Assembly: GCA_937896695.1 (NCBI GenBank)
Contig: CALBOT010000116.1
Coordinates: forward strand, 1-7,255
Reading direction: 5' to 3'
Origin: an uncultured Candidatus Nitrosopelagicus sp.
Lineage (GTDB): Archaea; Thermoproteota; Nitrososphaeria; Nitrososphaerales; Nitrosopumilaceae
DNA: 7,255 nt
Shown: positions 6,277 to 7,255 of the stretch, piece by piece
Numbering within the stretch: the stretch's first letter is position 1
How the letters are laid out: the number at the start of each line of letters is the position of its first letter
The notes under the pieces: model-generated
Databases searched by the model: none
Told to the model about the DNA's origin: nothing
The model's input: the letters and a program-made list of their open reading frames with translations, nothing else
Translations under genes and position numbers: made by a program

Positions 6277-6281
6277 TTTTT

Positions 6282-6848
6282 TTGGAAAGGGGAACTACCC
6301 AATCACGAAAATATGAAGAATATGCATACGTGTTAGATTTTTCAACACGTGGTAGATCAAAAACAGTTAGAGGGCGAGAAGGTGTAATTGTAACTGCTCT
6401 AGGTGAAGAACGTTTAACACTACTTGAAATTCTTGGTTTAGATGAATCAGAATTTGAGATTGGTGAAAAAATTTACATTGGTAAAGAAGGAAGAACAAAG
6501 GTTCAGTCTGTATTGGGTAAATTAGATTTTGAAAAAATATCTGATTCTGCTCAAACTGAATTAACCAATGTTGTATCAACCATTGTCAAAAATAATGAAA
6601 CTCGATTTGTAAATTATATTAATAATGCACAACCATTAACTCCACGTAAGCATTCACTAGAATTAATTCCTGGAATTGGCAAAACATATCTCAAAGTCAT
6701 CATTGATGAAATTAACAAAAAGAAATTTGAAAATTATGAAGATCTTGAATCTCGTGCAGGAATTAAAGAACCTGTAAATCATCTGTCAAAAAGAATTTTG
6801 GAAGAAATTTCTGGTGAAACTCAGTTTAGATTATTTGTCAAAAAATGA
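6282..6848 (+). CDS. DUF655 family protein with helix-hairpin-helix domain
   Basis: This 188-residue protein belongs to the archaeal DUF655 family, recognised by the early RKYEEYAYVLDF segment and by its place between rpoF and rsmA. The N-terminal part (about 5-80) is strand-rich and may form an OB-like fold. The C-terminal part holds a helix-hairpin-helix, LELIPGIGKTYLKVIIDEI at about 126-144, followed by YEDLESRAGI, as in DNA- or RNA-binding proteins. Its biochemical role is not known to me. A nucleic-acid role linked to rRNA or the ribosome is inferred from the neighbours L21e, RpoF and RsmA. Translation probably starts at TTG 6282 behind AGGTGA; a GTG at 6273 would add three residues. The stop overlaps the start of rsmA in an ATGA, suggesting translational coupling. 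Confidence 0.85.
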   Translation: MERGTTQSRKYEEYAYVLDFSTRGRSKTVRGREGVIVTALGEERLTLLEILGLDESEFEIGEKIYIGKEGRTKVQSVLGKLDFEKISDSAQTELTNVVSTIVKNNETRFVNYINNAQPLTPRKHSLELIPGIGKTYLKVIIDEINKKKFENYEDLESRAGIKEPVNHLSKRILEEISGETQFRLFVKK

Positions 6849-7255
6849 GTATTCAAAAAAAATTAGGACAGAATTTTCTTAATTCAAAATCAATTGCAAA
6901 ATTTATTGTCGATTCTGCAAAAATATCAAAAAATAATATCGTCTATGAAATTGGAATTGGAAAAGGAATTCTTACTCCCTATTTGTGTGAACAATCAAAA
7001 AATGTAATTTCTGTTGAAAAAGATCTTAATCTCTATGAGGAATCAAAAGTAAAATTCTCTAAAATTAAAAATCTCAAAATTATTCATGGTGATGGTTTTA
7101 AACAAAATGAAAAATTTGATATTTTTGTCTCAAATTTACCATATTCTGAAAGTAAAAAAGCCATACAATGGATGTTAATGGAAAAATTTCAACATGGAAT
7201 AATAATGGTTCAATATGATTTTGCAAAAACATTACTAGCTCATGATAATGATAGA
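6845..7255 (+). CDS. rsmA: 16S rRNA dimethyladenosine transferase RsmA/KsgA/Dim1, partial
   Basis: The gene is cut by the window edge after 137 codons, about half of a usual archaeal protein. It should encode the SAM-dependent enzyme that dimethylates two adjacent adenosines in the 3'-terminal hairpin of 16S rRNA late in 30S assembly. Visible motifs are LGQNFL at 7-12, SAM motif I E35-IGIGKGILT, an acidic residue E58 in ISVEKD for the ribose, and D83 in HGDGF. The catalytic motif is N97-L-P-Y100 (SNLPYS), typical of N6-adenine dimethylases. The ATG at 6845 overlaps the DUF655 stop (ATGA at 6845-6848), and the LGQNFL motif follows directly, so the start is secure. No Shine-Dalgarno site is obvious, consistent with reinitiation after DUF655. 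The reading frame stays open to the last base. Confidence 0.93.
   Translation, partial: MSIQKKLGQNFLNSKSIAKFIVDSAKISKNNIVYEIGIGKGILTPYLCEQSKNVISVEKDLNLYEESKVKFSKIKNLKIIHGDGFKQNEKFDIFVSNLPYSESKKAIQWMLMEKFQHGIIMVQYDFAKTLLAHDNDR

Noticed and set aside
6273..6281. GTG start for the DUF655 gene
   Set aside because: The GTG is part of the AGGTGA Shine-Dalgarno match; TTG at 6282 has the 5-nt spacing seen at pyrK. It remains possible.

Overview
The window reads as a chromosomal segment of an ammonia-oxidising archaeon of the Nitrosopumilus type (Thaumarchaeota/Nitrososphaerota, marine group). This is inferred from three things: the low-GC coding style, archaeal/eukaryotic-type information genes (S30e, L21e, Rpb4/RpoF, RadA, DUF655, a Dim1/KsgA-type methylase), and archaeal TATA boxes close upstream of start codons. 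All intact genes are on the + strand.

Positions 1-589 hold no intact gene. Positions 1-143 are AT-rich and show nothing I can name. Positions 144-505 on the - strand, perhaps reaching about 620, look like the decayed remains of a protein gene split by frameshifts. The pyrD promoter lies inside this remnant.

Positions 590-2297 hold the pyrD-pyrK pair. It encodes the catalytic and electron-transfer subunits of an NAD-type (class 1B) dihydroorotate dehydrogenase for pyrimidine synthesis. The two genes overlap by 23 nt, and pyrK starts at TTG behind an AGGTGA Shine-Dalgarno site. Positions 2355-4091 encode a large radical SAM enzyme with an N-terminal region resembling a cobalamin-binding domain. 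Its substrate is unknown; a lipid-ring (Grs-like) role is only a hypothesis.

Positions 4131-4334 encode ribosomal protein S30e and 4411-5541 encode the RadA recombinase, each with its own TATA box. RadA carries a charged, repeat-containing C-terminal tail. A pyrimidine-rich tract follows radA as a likely terminator. From 5637 to the window end runs a conserved archaeal gene string: L21e, RNA polymerase subunit Rpb4 (rpoF), a DUF655 helix-hairpin-helix protein, and rsmA/ksgA, which is cut by the window edge. The tight spacing suggests one transcript joining ribosome, RNA polymerase and rRNA modification.

Two modes of translation start are visible. pyrD, S30e and radA have TATA-like boxes exactly 29 nt before the ATG, which predicts leaderless mRNAs. 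The downstream cistrons pyrK, rpoF and DUF655 have a GGTG-type Shine-Dalgarno site 5 nt before the start. The window is mostly core housekeeping sequence. The least explained parts are the 5' gene remnant, the radical SAM enzyme and the RadA tail.
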